Assembly: GCA_945897865.1 (NCBI GenBank)
Contig: CAMDHJ010000009.1
Location: forward strand, 1-48,613
Source of the DNA: Tepidiphilus sp. J10
Lineage (GTDB): Bacteria; Pseudomonadota; Gammaproteobacteria; Burkholderiales; Thiobacillaceae
Reading direction: 5' to 3'
DNA length: 48,613 nt
This document shows positions 17,883 to 26,236 of this stretch, piece by piece. The notes beneath the pieces are model-generated. The model saw nothing but the letters and a program-made list of their open reading frames with translations, ran no database searches and was not told the DNA's origin. A program made the position numbers and the translations under genes. How positions within the stretch are numbered: position 1 is the first letter of the stretch; every line of letters begins with the position of its first letter.

Positions 17883-18134
17883 ATGACGCAACTTGCTCTC
17901 GAACTGCCCGATGACATCTTTTCAGCCTTGCGCTTGCCGCCGGCAGAATTTGCACGCGAAATGCGTATTGCAGCGGCTGTGCAATGGTATGCCGAACGGC
18001 GCATCTCACAAGAAAAAGCCGCTGAAATCGCTGACCAGAGCCGGGTGCAGTTCATTGACGAATTACGCCAGCGCAAAGTGCCGGCCATTCAGTTAAGCGA
18101 AGAACAACTGGATTCGGAACTCGCCGATGACTGA
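17883..18134 (+). CDS. UPF0175 family antitoxin
   Basis: This 83-residue protein has the UPF0175 pattern: LALELPDDIFSALRLP, then FAREMRIAAAVQWYAERRISQEKAAEIA (ribbon/helix-turn-helix type DNA-binding segment), then FIDELRQRKV. UPF0175 proteins are antitoxins paired with DUF3368 PIN-fold toxins. AAGGAG at 17872-17877 lies at normal spacing before the ATG. It overlaps the downstream toxin gene by 8 bp, so the two are co-translated. A weak TTGAAC (17824) and TAAGAT (17848) pair could be the promoter. Confidence 0.88.
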   Translation: MTQLALELPDDIFSALRLPPAEFAREMRIAAAVQWYAERRISQEKAAEIADQSRVQFIDELRQRKVPAIQLSEEQLDSELADD

Positions 18135-18612
18135 ACAAACCTGGGTGATCAATGCATCGCCCCTGATTTTGCTGGGCAAGATCAATCAGCTTGAGCTTGT
18201 TGAACGGCTGGCACCTCGCCTGATCGTCCCGCAAACCGTTTTCGACGAAATCGCCACAGGGGAGCAAGACCGCTTAACGCAATCAACCCTGCACTGGGCG
18301 CAGTACCACACCCAACCGAATATCGCCGTCCCAATATCGATCCTCAACTGGGACATTGGCGCCGGTGAGTCACAAGTCCTCGCGCAGTGCATGCGCCTCA
18401 AGGGCAGCAAGGCATTGTTGGATGATGGCGAGGCACGCGCGGCAGCACAATCCCACCAAATTGGGCTGCTTGGCACACTCGGCATCATCCTTCGCGCCAA
18501 ACAATCCGGGCTCATCGCAGCGGCCAGGCCGCTTATAGAACAGTTGCTCGCCAACGGCTCTTACCTGTCTGACAGCCTTGTGCTAGAGGCGCTTCGCAAG
18601 GTGGGTGAATGA
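18127..18612 (+). CDS. DUF3368 PIN-like toxin
   Basis: This 161-residue protein of DUF3368 belongs to the PIN nuclease superfamily. VINASPLILLGKINQLEL gives the first acidic-type strand, in which the usual aspartate is replaced by the N-A-S-P form typical of this family. GAGESQVLAQCM provides the conserved glutamate, and ALLDDGEARAAAQ the later aspartates. LLGTLGIILRAKQSGLI is the family hallmark near residue 117. It is the likely RNase toxin partner of the UPF0175 antitoxin that overlaps its start. The pair stands alone between spacers, like a mobile cassette. Confidence 0.88.
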   Translation: MTEQTWVINASPLILLGKINQLELVERLAPRLIVPQTVFDEIATGEQDRLTQSTLHWAQYHTQPNIAVPISILNWDIGAGESQVLAQCMRLKGSKALLDDGEARAAAQSHQIGLLGTLGIILRAKQSGLIAAARPLIEQLLANGSYLSDSLVLEALRKVGE

Positions 18613-18621
18613 CCATGAGAA

Positions 18622-18690
18622 AAGTCGACGCTGGCGAGAAGCCTCCCGAACCTTGCCGCTTGTAACTTGAACCCTGCACCTGTACCAATG
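18622..18690. repeat. Partial direct repeat flanking the UPF0175/DUF3368 cassette
   Basis: The words CGCTGGCGAGA and ACTTGAACCCTGCACC here match GTGCTGGCGAGA and CCTTGAACCCTGTACC in 17718-17800, in the same order and orientation. The similarity is imperfect. The two copies bracket the toxin-antitoxin pair and may mark its insertion. Confidence 0.4.
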
Positions 18691-18878
18691 AAGCCTCCCA
18701 TCTACCACAGCCTGTTCGGCCACAATCTCGGACTGTTGCCAATCCCGCAGCTTGCGGTGCTTCAATGTGTGCAAAACGTGGGCCTACCCCGCTTGTCTTC
18801 CTGCTTCGACGGGACTCCGAATGCTGACTGAACTCACCATACGTCAAGTAGCCGATCAATTCGTCGCTGCTGCTTTTA

Positions 18879-19098
18879 GGGCATCTTTTTCGAGCGAACC
18901 CACGACCTGGTAGCGCTCTATCTGCTGGCCGAGCAAAACGGTATCAACATTCCCGTTAACATCGAGTTGTTGCGCGCACTCAACAGTTATGCGGTGCAAT
19001 TCCGTTATGAAGGATGTCCAGTCGTGCTTATCGAACCGAAAGCGTGTGAATCGATCGCGAACGCATTAGCCAATTGGGTTACAAAAGCAGCACCATGA
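18879..19098 (+). pseudogene. HEPN-domain C-terminal remnant
   Basis: An open frame without a usable start encodes GIFFERTHDLVALYLLAEQN and continues with a helix ending LLRALNSYAVQFRYEG, then stops at 19098 after NWVTKAAP. The HDL helix and the L-N-x-Y-A-x-x-x-R-Y ending are the C-terminal half of a HEPN domain, which usually pairs with a nucleotidyltransferase antitoxin. The N-terminal half is missing (stop at 18876) and no partner gene is seen. It is judged to be a decayed gene. The rest of 18613-19434 holds only repeats. Confidence 0.6.
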
Positions 19099-19174
19099 AG
19101 CAACCATCAGAGAACTCTGACAAAAAATGAAAAAGCTGGGACAGACCCAATGTCGTTAAGTGAAGCCCAAGACC

Positions 19175-19286
19175 GTCATTCCCGCGAATGCGGGAATCCA
19201 GTTCTGCGTAACTTCCTTTATGCCCGCCTGCGTGGGCATGACGCTGCCTTGAAGGAACCGTCACCCCGGCGGAGGCCGGGGTCCAG
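19175..19286. repeat. Cluster of three REP-like palindromes
   Basis: Three short hairpins lie in a row: GTCATTCCCGCGAATGCGGG (19175), TGCCCGCCTGCGTGGGCA (19220) and CACCCCGGCGGAGGCCGGGG (19262). They share the pattern of mirrored purine/pyrimidine arms and spacing seen in BIME-like mosaics. No gene lies between 19099 and 19434. Confidence 0.75.
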
Positions 19287-19434
19287 TTCGAAGTGGGCAA
19301 CGAAGTAAAGGGGTTACTGGTTGCCGGCCTGCGCCGGTTAACGGATTTAAAAGGTTTATCACGTTTTTCAACGCACAGTTAACCCGCATTGATTGAACTA
19401 TCCCCAACCTGCCCAATCGTATAAAGTGGGATAC

Positions 19435-19731
19435 ATGCGCACGATACAGGTAACTGAAGAATTCGATATTTGGTTTTCCAGCCTCAAGGACCGGGCTGGA
19501 AGAACCCGGATTCAGGCACGCATTGACCGCGCTGAAGAAGGCAATTTCGGCGACTGCGAGCCAGTTGGCGGGGGTGTGTCGGAGATGCGCATTCACTACG
19601 GACCAGGATACCGCGTTTACATCGCGCAAATAGGGCTTGAAGTAGTGATTCTGTTGGCAGGTGGCGACAAGTCCACCCAGGCTAAGGACATCAAAAAAGC
19701 GCTGGAACTGGCGCGAGAACTGAAGGAGTAA
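19435..19731 (+). CDS. RelE/ParE-superfamily toxin (HI1419/Gp49-like)
   Basis: This 98-residue toxin is of the addiction-module killer family. It has the IQVTEEFDIWFSSLKDR opening, ARIDRAEEGNFGDCEPVGGGVSEMRIHYGPGYRVYI core and VILLAGGDKSTQAKDIKKALELA ending. These proteins are RelE-fold ribosome-dependent mRNA nucleases or related inhibitors. The ATG at 19435 was chosen because the conserved N-terminus starts there. A TATAAA at 19420 is so close that the transcript could have almost no leader. The antitoxin gene follows 5 bp later, the reversed toxin-first order normal for this type. Confidence 0.9.
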   Translation: MRTIQVTEEFDIWFSSLKDRAGRTRIQARIDRAEEGNFGDCEPVGGGVSEMRIHYGPGYRVYIAQIGLEVVILLAGGDKSTQAKDIKKALELARELKE

Positions 19732-19736
19732 GGAGC

Positions 19737-20051
19737 ATGGCATTGAAGCTGCGCAAATGGGATAGCGCCGAATATCTCAAGACAGATGAAGACATCGCGC
19801 TTTATCTGGAAGCCTGCATTGAAGAAGCTGACGACGATGCTGCCTTCATCGCCAAGGCACTTGGAAACATCGCCCGCGCCCGAGGCATGACACAATTGGC
19901 AAAGGATACCGGTCTTGGGCGCGAGAGCCTGTACAAAGCGCTTTCAGGCGAAGGTAACCCAAGCTTTGCCACGATTCTTAAAGTCGTCAGGTCTCTTGGG
20001 CTGGAACTCAGGCCGACAGTGAAACGGCAGCGGGAAGAAGTCACGGCTTGA
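19737..20051 (+). CDS. HI1420/HigA-like addiction module antidote
   Basis: This 104-residue protein has the family signature KLRKWDSAEYLKTDEDIALYLEACIEEADDDAAFIAKALGNIARARG shortened here to its key parts, followed by a helix-turn-helix (MTQLAKDTGLGRESLYKALS, near residues 51-70) and NPSFATILKVVRSLGLEL. It binds the toxin and the module's own promoter. It is co-transcribed with the RelE-like gene just upstream. The complete helix-turn-helix suggests a working antitoxin. Confidence 0.9.
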   Translation: MALKLRKWDSAEYLKTDEDIALYLEACIEEADDDAAFIAKALGNIARARGMTQLAKDTGLGRESLYKALSGEGNPSFATILKVVRSLGLELRPTVKRQREEVTA

Positions 20052-20426
20052 GCAAACATCCACCAAACACAAAATCGGCCAGAAACCAGTCAAATCAACC
20101 ACCTGGATCCTGCATACGCAGGGGTGTCGTTGCTGTATCAATCGAGTTCCCTGTTGCGCACTACGACAACACCCCGCAATGTATCGATAGCACACGCTGC
20201 TTCGTTGGCTGTTCACTGGACGTGACAGGTCACCAATCACCCAGATGTAGGATAATCCGCAGACCACTCCCCCCTTCAACCCGTCCTGACCCACATCAGC
20301 CGGGGCATACCAACCTCGTAACAATTGGAAAGCGAAGTGCGCAGAAAACGAGCACACATAGTCTGGCAACCCATAACAAGAAAGAAAAGAAAACTACGTT
20401 CGTACGCGCAAGCGGCGAATGCCTCT
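20052..20426. other. Spacer between toxin-antitoxin pair and FkbM gene
   Basis: About 375 bp contain no recognisable gene. The frame of the next gene is open from a TTG at 20325, but the residues read there are basic and look non-coding. Confidence 0.4.
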
Positions 20427-21782
20427 ATGCGCCTGAGAGAAGTACACACCACTGAACAACCTGACCCCTCACGGCTTTTCGAACTTGCAAAACAAAGCTC
20501 AACCTTGCAGGACACGAACTCGCAGGAAATAAATTACGCCGAACCCCAAACCCATCTATTCCCCTATGACGAATTCCTGCTGGAAAGAGCAAGAACACAA
20601 TGGCAATTTGGTGACTGGGAAAGCCTCGCCCAACTGAACCTCGACACCCTGCAATACCACCCCGACCGAGCCAAACTCGCCCTTTTGGCAGCAGCTGGCC
20701 GGTTGCAAGTAGGCAATGACACTGAAGCCAGGCAATACATCCGCCTCGCCAAAGACTGGGGTGTGGGTAAAAGACTCATCAGCCAGATACTTATCGCAGG
20801 TGTGCACAACAGCCTTGGCCGCGCCTACATGGCCAAAGGTGAAGAAAAACTCGCCCTCAACCATTTCGAAGACGCCATCCGCATCGTGCAACCGGGTACT
20901 GACCGGCGCTTGATCGGCGAAGCGCGAGCGGTACGCGAAGCCGCCCAACTTGGCCTTCTGCCTCAAGCCGCACGGCTTATGGATACACAACTCAAAGACA
21001 CAAAAGCCCGAAACGGACAAGAACAGGCACGAATAACAATTCTAGAAACCGAAATCGAACTCTTACACCATGAACTCTCGCTGGCCCAGCAAAGACAACA
21101 ACTCTACGCACCCAAATCTGAAGTAAAAGCTGCATCCCCTATTGGTTCTGACGAATGGAAAGCGCAACTTCAAAAAATTTCGGTTTCACAACTCGGGCAA
21201 GATCTTTGGGTGTTGGAAAAAACCAACTACAAGCAAGGCGGCTATTTCGTCGAATTCGGAGCAACCGATGGTGTTCTGCTCAGTAATACTTGGCTGCTCG
21301 AAAAAGAATTCGGTTGGCAAGGCATCTGCGCTGAACCTAACCCTAAGTTTTTCGAACAACTTAAGCAAAACCGCCATTGCATCGTCTCAAACCAATACAT
21401 CGGCCGTGAAACAGGTCTGCAAGTTGAATTTATCCTCGCCGACGCCTACGGTGGCAGCAAGGAATTTGCAGATGGGGACCACCATGTAGAAAAGCGCAAC
21501 GCTTATGCCGCTGCCGGTCATGTAGCCACATTCACCGCCATTTCGCTCGACGACTTTTTAGAGCAACACCGCGCCCCACGCGTTATCGATTACATGAGTA
21601 TCGACACCGAAGGTAGCGAATATGACTTGCTAAGTAGCTTTCCCTTTGACAAATGGCAAATTCAGCGACTCACCATTGAGCACAACTACTCAAAACAACG
21701 GGATTACATTAAAAAGCTTCTTAGCCAGCATGGATATATATGTACATCGCGCGAATGGGACGATTGGTATGAGAAATCATAA
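20427..21782 (+). CDS. TPR-like/FkbM family methyltransferase
   Basis: This protein of about 451 residues has a helical N-terminal half with TPR-like pairs (LERARTQWQFGDWESLAQLN, LGRAYMAKGEEKLALNHFED) and a coiled stretch. A C-terminal FkbM methyltransferase domain follows from about residue 255. The SAM-binding strand reads GGYFVEFGATDGVLLSNT, then WQGICAEPNPKFFEQL. The later motif VIDYMSIDTEGSEYDLL is the signature of FkbM enzymes, which O-methylate sugars or other groups. The start is uncertain between ATG 20427 and TTG 20325. No good ribosome site supports either, and the ATG is preferred. It is the first gene of the glycan assembly region and likely caps or decorates a sugar. Confidence 0.82.
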   Translation: MRLREVHTTEQPDPSRLFELAKQSSTLQDTNSQEINYAEPQTHLFPYDEFLLERARTQWQFGDWESLAQLNLDTLQYHPDRAKLALLAAAGRLQVGNDTEARQYIRLAKDWGVGKRLISQILIAGVHNSLGRAYMAKGEEKLALNHFEDAIRIVQPGTDRRLIGEARAVREAAQLGLLPQAARLMDTQLKDTKARNGQEQARITILETEIELLHHELSLAQQRQQLYAPKSEVKAASPIGSDEWKAQLQKISVSQLGQDLWVLEKTNYKQGGYFVEFGATDGVLLSNTWLLEKEFGWQGICAEPNPKFFEQLKQNRHCIVSNQYIGRETGLQVEFILADAYGGSKEFADGDHHVEKRNAYAAAGHVATFTAISLDDFLEQHRAPRVIDYMSIDTEGSEYDLLSSFPFDKWQIQRLTIEHNYSKQRDYIKKLLSQHGYICTSREWDDWYEKS

Positions 21783-21837
21783 AAAACACCTTCACAATTT
21801 ATTAGTGGAAACACCCGTCTAATTTAGAAGGTTGTTG

Positions 21838-22063
21838 ACCGATTAAAGATACTTAAAGGCTTTCGGGTTTAATCGATATTGGTTCTAATGTTGCTTGGAA
21901 CATATATGAATATAGTTTTGCACAACTACCTTGATGTCCTGCTTCGCCGGCTAAATTAACCAGATGGGGTTTTTCCCTATTACGGAATGTAATGGCGAGG
22001 CGCGCTTTAATAGGCTCTTTGACATTTTAGCAACTTTTGCCAATATAAAGTTACCGTAAAATA
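21838..22063 (+). pseudogene. Possible relic of an FkbM-type methyltransferase
   Basis: The 355-bp spacer 21783-22137 has no intact gene but shows two protein-like stretches in different frames. At 21866-21938 one reads GLIDIGSNVAWNIYEYSFAQ, whose D-I-G-S-N-V-x-W resembles the SAM loop of FkbM enzymes. At 21958-22063 another reads NQMGFFPITECNGEARFNRL and runs to a stop. Stops and a frame change separate them. The identification is tentative. Confidence 0.3.
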
Positions 22064-22137
22064 TTATGAGCCATATGCCGAATTATCTGCGCGCCCAATA
22101 TCTTGACAAAACAAAATAATACTAGAAAGCAATCAGC

Positions 22138-25035
22138 ATGAGAAATTTCTGGAATATTTGTGGTGACTTACTAATTGCTATTCGCAACGGTGCCAATAAA
22201 AACGCACAAGCCCTACTAGCTGAAGCCGAAGCGAGTATAGCCGAAGTCTCACTCACTGAGGGCAATGAGGCCAAGAAATCGATTCTCAATAACTATAGAT
22301 CTCTATTGTTGCTGAGAACAAATCGGCCATATTATAGAATTCATTCTGAGAATGAATCGGCGATTCTGCACAGTTCTCACATTAAATTGTCATTGGTTAC
22401 AAGTGTCTTTAATAGACTCTGGCAGCTGAAGGACACTCTGCCGAAGAATTTGGAGGCGATAAGGGATTTTCCAGACGTAGAGATAGTGCTGGTTGATTTC
22501 GGCGGCGCGGACAGCGACGACATCGCAGCTATGATTGAGCGTGAGTTTTCTTACGACTTACTGAGCGGTCGATTGAAATATTACCGCGCAATTGATCCAT
22601 GGAAAAAATTCCACATGGCCACGGCGAAAAACATCGCTCATCGCCTCGCCTCTCATGAATACCTGTTGTCGATCGATGCTGACAATTATGTCACCCCAGA
22701 CGACCTGAACCTGGTGCTGCGGCACTTCTCCCTGCATCCTGATGGGATATTCCACCAGACCATAGGTTGCGCCCCATTGTCGCATCGCCAATGGGACCGT
22801 TACCAGCTGTTCCCTTCGCCGCAGGATTATCACGACAGTGAGGTCATCTGGGACGGCAGTTGCGGACGTATCGGCATCTCAAAGAAGCGGTTCGAAACGG
22901 TTAACGGCTATAACGAAAACTTCGTCGGCATGGGAATGGACGATATCGATTTCCTGATCCGTTCGATCCGCACCGGTGCGAGCTACCATCACAGCCAGTT
23001 AAACCGCCAGTCCGACAAGGTTTTCATAGACAACGGATCGGCTGCCAAGGAACATCAGCACGAAAACAATGGCAGCAACTGGGAGCGCATGGATACCGCT
23101 CTAGCCAATGGTGTGTTGCTACCTTTCTATGTCACCGACTCGCCGCTCGAACGCTTTGCCCGATATTGGCCTCGCGCCGTGCTCGCTTCCGTCAGCGCAA
23201 AAGTGACCCTGTTTTCAAGTGTATTTCGCGCGACTCCCCATATTCGGCGCTTCACAAATGACTTGCATGATGTCCTGAAAGGCACACCAGATGTCGTCAT
23301 CTGGCTGCTAGATGTCGTGGGTAGCCACCCGTCTGAGGTCTCGTCTGCCCTGCGCAAGCTTTCCCAGCATGAGCGGGTTTTTTATCTACCCGTGTACAAA
23401 GATCCGGGGCTTTACGCCCTGTGGAACATCGCCGCAAGGAACATCCGCTCTAACTATCTGGGCAACCTCAACATCGATGACTTGCGCGGCACAGACTGGT
23501 TGCCTGCCTGCCTATCCGTGCTGGATTCAGGCCTCGCGGATTTGGCGAGCCCCGTCACCGTGCCATTCGAAGACCCCGAAGTCATTTCGCACAAAGTAGC
23601 TCTTGCCGCACTGCGTCGAGACGGTGCGCATGAGACACGCTGGTTTGAGTCCCGCGTAGCACTGGAGGGGGGCCCAATATTGGCGACGGCTAAACATGTT
23701 CCGCTCGAATACGGAAAATACGATCATCGCGACTTGTTCCAGGTACTGCCCAACGGCGAGCTGGCTTCATATTGCATACCCAATGCATCCCCTGTATGGC
23801 GCCGGGAATTGCATGAGCGAGCGGGCTTTTTCGATGAAGACCAGTTCGGCTGCTTCGCTGACCTGGCGTTGTGGATCGGTGCCAGTGCTGCGGGCATGAG
23901 ACTGAGTCAGGTGAACTATCCGGCGCTATTTTTCATCAGTCAGGAGCAGGCGCATCGACGCCAGGTCCGGGATGACAATAAGTTGTGGTCGCTCGTGCTG
24001 CAGCGGGGTTCAGAACCCATGCGGGCGTGGGCCGGCAGACGATGCTTCGACCTATCCAGAATAGGTGGCAGCTATGGAGATCATCATTTCCTGGGCTGGA
24101 ACTGGGTGCGAGATCAGGTGACCGACCACTTCGTGAGCATCCCTGGCAACCTGCTGCTGGACTTTTTTGTGGAGCGGAACTTCTTCTGGAATCTCAACAA
24201 AGACGAAAAAGACTTCTATCACACACAGGACTGGCTTGGATTTATACATACCACACCACATAGCAGCCAAGTCTATAACAACAAATCACAAAATTTATTA
24301 AGTTTGCTAGAAGAACCCGGCTTTATTAAAAGTCTTCCTCATTGCCGAGGTCTTGTCGTATTAAGCGAAAGCAATCGTTCATTCCTTGACAATCACATGA
24401 GAGCACAGGGATTGGATATTCCAGTATTCCGCCTATTCCACCCAAATATCCCATTGGACTTATCGCTGGCTGACGACATCGACAAAAAAGAGCGCGAACG
24501 CTTGAGTAAAACGTTATTCCACGTTGGCTGGCATTTGCGGTCATTCTCTTCATTCGCTCGTTTGAATGTTGATCGAAGTCACAAGGTGCTGCTCGTCCCC
24601 AAGAACATAGCTAGAGACTATTTTATCAATCAAGTAGTCAACAAAGACCTGGCCGAGGCTGGATTGAATCAAATTGATGACTATGTCGAGCATATCTACA
24701 CGGCATCACAAGACGAGTACCAACGCATCCTGCGATGGGGGACAGTGTTTAATCACTATTTGGAGCCATCGGGCAGCAATCTTATTTCAGAATGTATCAG
24801 CGCAGGAACCGCACTCGTAATTAACAGGCACTCAGCCTTTGATGAGTATCTTGGCAAGGATTATCCATTGTTTTATGACACACCAGCTCAAGCGGATAAG
24901 TTGCTGAAAGAATTGGAACAGACGAATTTACGTGAGCATGTGCGTCTTCACTTGGATAAGCTGCAGAAGAATTTTTCCGTTTCCCGTTTTTGCAGTGAAT
25001 TGGAGAATATCGGCAGGTATCTATATGTCCAGTAA
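22138..25035 (+). CDS. Multi-domain glycosyltransferase (GT2/galactosyltransferase-type, GT-A-like, GT4-like)
   Basis: This 965-residue cytoplasmic protein appears to hold three transferase modules. Residues 80-330 are a GT-A domain with the LSLVTSVFNR start, the D180-A-D182 metal motif in SIDADN and the GMGMDDIDF acceptor motif (Asp268-Asp269) of the galactosyltransferase-type C-domain. Residues about 380-660 look like a second GT-A domain (NLNIDDLRGTDWLP, then CIPNASPVWRRELHERAGFFDE) with an altered metal site. Residues about 700-960 resemble a GT-B half, with EPSGSNLISECISAGTALV at 876. It could add several sugars in turn. Codon use becomes more AT-rich towards its end. It overlaps the next gene by 11 bp. 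Confidence 0.82.
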   Translation: MRNFWNICGDLLIAIRNGANKNAQALLAEAEASIAEVSLTEGNEAKKSILNNYRSLLLLRTNRPYYRIHSENESAILHSSHIKLSLVTSVFNRLWQLKDTLPKNLEAIRDFPDVEIVLVDFGGADSDDIAAMIEREFSYDLLSGRLKYYRAIDPWKKFHMATAKNIAHRLASHEYLLSIDADNYVTPDDLNLVLRHFSLHPDGIFHQTIGCAPLSHRQWDRYQLFPSPQDYHDSEVIWDGSCGRIGISKKRFETVNGYNENFVGMGMDDIDFLIRSIRTGASYHHSQLNRQSDKVFIDNGSAAKEHQHENNGSNWERMDTALANGVLLPFYVTDSPLERFARYWPRAVLASVSAKVTLFSSVFRATPHIRRFTNDLHDVLKGTPDVVIWLLDVVGSHPSEVSSALRKLSQHERVFYLPVYKDPGLYALWNIAARNIRSNYLGNLNIDDLRGTDWLPACLSVLDSGLADLASPVTVPFEDPEVISHKVALAALRRDGAHETRWFESRVALEGGPILATAKHVPLEYGKYDHRDLFQVLPNGELASYCIPNASPVWRRELHERAGFFDEDQFGCFADLALWIGASAAGMRLSQVNYPALFFISQEQAHRRQVRDDNKLWSLVLQRGSEPMRAWAGRRCFDLSRIGGSYGDHHFLGWNWVRDQVTDHFVSIPGNLLLDFFVERNFFWNLNKDEKDFYHTQDWLGFIHTTPHSSQVYNNKSQNLLSLLEEPGFIKSLPHCRGLVVLSESNRSFLDNHMRAQGLDIPVFRLFHPNIPLDLSLADDIDKKERERLSKTLFHVGWHLRSFSSFARLNVDRSHKVLLVPKNIARDYFINQVVNKDLAEAGLNQIDDYVEHIYTASQDEYQRILRWGTVFNHYLEPSGSNLISECISAGTALVINRHSAFDEYLGKDYPLFYDTPAQADKLLKELEQTNLREHVRLHLDKLQKNFSVSRFCSELENIGRYLYVQ

Positions 25036-26209
25036 TAATAGTTCGAAGCTACACGTCGCAAACACCTTGTTCAGGAATGGCCATTACAAGGAGGCCTTGC
25101 CGCTATATGTCGAGTTAAATCGTCAATATCCCCAGCTAAGTGCATATCGTATCGCACTGGAGAATTGCATTTTGAATATAGAGCAGGATATAGAACAAGT
25201 AAACGGCCATGTCGTCCGCGATGAAGTCAAGTATGCACCGTATGAAGAGACAATCCACCCAAGTTCGCATAATATAGCTGATGTCGACACTCTGTTTGTC
25301 GTCGTCACGCCGGTTCTAAATGGTGTCGAGTACCTAGCCACAACATTAGAAAGTGTCCTGTCACAGAATGGCGGTTTTTTTATCGACTATATAATCAAGG
25401 ACGGTGGTTCCTCTGACGGCACAATAAAACTTGTTCAGGAATGGTGTGAAAATATTCGCAAAGGTCATTACCCCTTGCGATGTCAAGGTATCCGAATTGC
25501 ACTGCATTCAGGACCAGACACTGGTTTGTACGATGCAGTAAAGCAGGGTTTCGCTGTGCGCAAACTATCTGACGATGACATCATGACCTACATTAATGCG
25601 GACGACGTTATTGCCAATAATGCTTTTGAAACCGTAAAGAATGTGCTTCGCACAGTTCCGAACGCAAGCTGGATAAATGGGCAGCCTAACGTTATTGACG
25701 AGAATGGAAATACTTTCCAGAAGCCTAGCTTCCCCTTAGCATACAACCGGTATGACATATTGGATGGATTACATGATGGTCGCCATCTTTACTTTATTCA
25801 ACAGGAAGGTAGTTTCTGGTTAGGAAAATTATACAAGCAAGCGAAAGGAATAAACAGTGATTTACGTCTTGCAGGCGATTTTGATCTTTGGCGACGGTTC
25901 GCAGCAATTACGGACCCATTAACAACGAACGTCAATCTTGCCTCTTTCCGCAAGCGAGAGGGGCAACTCTCTGCGCAAATTGACAACTATTACCTTGAAG
26001 TTGATAAACTAACTGAATACGCCAATACATCTACGACTACCTACGATGCCCCTAAAACACAGGTAGGCGCACCATCTGCTTTCTTCAATGCGAAACACAT
26101 TCCGAACCCGGATTGCAGAATACAGCGCCCAGGGGCTGTTTGCTTTTTGAATCAAAGTGGTTATCCACATGAAGTTGTGTATTTAACACGTACATGGCTC
26201 AACTATTGA
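25025..26209 (+). CDS. GT2 family glycosyltransferase
   Basis: This 394-residue protein has a short helical start (residues 1-50, TPR-like) followed by a GT-A domain from residue 92: VVVTPVLNGVEYLATTLESV, the IIKDGGSSDGT loop and the metal-binding N191-A-D-D194 motif. The acceptor side holds QQEGSFWLGKLYKQA and LAGDFDLWRRFA, as in WcaA/WbbD-type enzymes that use nucleotide sugars. The ATG at 25025 lies inside the end of the previous gene, which implies coupled translation. The sugar specificity cannot be read. G+C is visibly lower than in the capsule export operon, as is common in transferred glycan genes. Confidence 0.87.
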   Translation: MSSNNSSKLHVANTLFRNGHYKEALPLYVELNRQYPQLSAYRIALENCILNIEQDIEQVNGHVVRDEVKYAPYEETIHPSSHNIADVDTLFVVVTPVLNGVEYLATTLESVLSQNGGFFIDYIIKDGGSSDGTIKLVQEWCENIRKGHYPLRCQGIRIALHSGPDTGLYDAVKQGFAVRKLSDDDIMTYINADDVIANNAFETVKNVLRTVPNASWINGQPNVIDENGNTFQKPSFPLAYNRYDILDGLHDGRHLYFIQQEGSFWLGKLYKQAKGINSDLRLAGDFDLWRRFAAITDPLTTNVNLASFRKREGQLSAQIDNYYLEVDKLTEYANTSTTTYDAPKTQVGAPSAFFNAKHIPNPDCRIQRPGAVCFLNQSGYPHEVVYLTRTWLNY

Positions 26210-26236
26210 TTACACAAGAAATTCACGGGCACCCCA

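Noticed and set aside
22019-22049. TTGACA with AATATA/TATAAA as promoter for the large glycosyltransferase
   Set aside because: The spacing is 17 bp only for a poor -10 and it overlaps a protein-like relic, so it is not convincing.
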